Assembly: GCF_028769735.1 (NCBI RefSeq)
Contig: NC_088188.1
Coordinates: forward strand, 5,107,001-5,171,000
Direction of reading: 5' to 3'
From: Zonotrichia leucophrys gambelii
Lineage: Eukaryota > Chordata > Aves > Passeriformes > Passerellidae
DNA length: 64,000 nucleotides
A program made the translations under genes and the position numbers. Under the pieces are notes generated by a model that ran no database searches, was not told where the DNA came from, and saw only the letters and a program-made list of their open reading frames with translations. This document shows, piece after piece, positions 63,402-64,000 of this stretch. The first letter of the stretch is position 1, and each line of letters starts with the position of its first letter.

Positions 63402-64000
63402 CAGAGCCTGCACACAGCTCAGCCAGGGCTGAGAGCAAAATAACCTGGTCTGCTGCTTGGTGAGACGCACCAGGGATGGATTTTCTTGAGGCTTAAATCT
63501 GTAAATGCTACTTGCCTGCCATTTCTAGCTGTGGGTTCTTGTGCTGTTCCACGTGCTGGGGGCTCTGCCCTGGTTCTGGTCCCACACACTTGGTACTTAA
63601 GTCGACACTGCCGTGGTGTTCAAGGTCAAAACTTTATCTACCTTAATATTGGTAGCCAAAAATCTGTATTTTTTACAAATGCAATATTCCATTGCCAAAA
63701 GTGAAACTGCATCGGCTGTCCCAAAGGTCTCTCTGTGTGTATGTGTGTGTGTAGGACCTGTCTTACCTGTCAGAACTCCCTGGCTGTCAGTGCAGCCACA
63801 ATTAACTGGCAGCTCATTCCTAGAGCAGAGCTGATTAATGTGGGTACCTGCAGCTGACTCAAGGACATCCAGGAAAGCACAACAGAAACTGAGAATGTTG
63901 ATCACCGTTGTTCCAAAGCAAGTATTCTATAAATACATAACCAGAAAGAAAACAGCCTTAGCTTTTATGTTCTTTTTTTTTTTTTTTTGCTGTTCTTTAC
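63402..64000 (+). other. ORAI2: ORAI2 3' UTR (partial)
   Basis: Unique sequence after the stop. It contains a short GT run (63738-63752) and a poly-T tract near the window end (63972-63989). No AATAAA is seen, so the UTR is expected to continue beyond the window. Confidence 0.7.

Noticed and set aside
1..64000. CRISPR arrays, operons or prokaryotic systems
   Set aside because: The tandem repeats are contiguous minisatellites without unique spacers, and the genes are spliced vertebrate genes.

Overview
This is eukaryotic, almost certainly avian DNA. Its genes have introns and CpG-island promoters, it carries many 3'-truncated CR1 LINE ends, and it holds several solo LTRs of types I associate with songbirds, so a passerine is my best guess (inference). 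Base composition and the many GC-rich minisatellites suggest a small, gene-dense chromosome. Three protein-coding genes are recognised, all on the + strand and in the order of the conserved vertebrate block CUX1-SH2B2-PRKRIP1-ORAI2 (human 7q22.1). No CUX1 exon was found.

Layout. 1-9.6 kb: no gene; one 56-bp minisatellite and small CR1 pieces. 9.6-34.7 kb: SH2B2, with a GC-rich promoter and noncoding exon, a 10.8-kb first intron with three minisatellites and an inverted-repeat cluster, eight coding exons (671 codons) and a 3' UTR. Intron 7 holds two antisense LTRs. 34.7-40.7 kb: intergenic, with a 16-copy minisatellite, an antisense LTR and four consecutive CR1 3' ends ending about 170 bp before the PRKRIP1 start codon. 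40.7-49.4 kb: PRKRIP1, six exons (190 codons), with a CRE palindrome in its promoter and an array of splice-donor-like repeats in intron 1. 49.4-51.7 kb: no gene. 51.7-64 kb: ORAI2, with a CpG-island promoter carrying two CACGTG boxes, one probable noncoding exon, two coding exons (257 codons), and a 3' UTR that runs past the window end.

The three genes are not one pathway. SH2B2 is a receptor-kinase adaptor, PRKRIP1 a nuclear spliceosomal/PKR-binding protein, and ORAI2 a store-operated Ca2+ channel subunit.

The most striking observation is a 619-bp solo LTR (56919-57537) inserted exactly at the splice donor of ORAI2's first coding exon. Its 5-bp target-site duplication contains the donor itself, so the donor is present twice. 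The copy next to the exon keeps the original +1 to +8 sequence only because the LTR begins with TGTG. The LTR also places two AATAAA hexamers about 55-65 bp beyond that donor.
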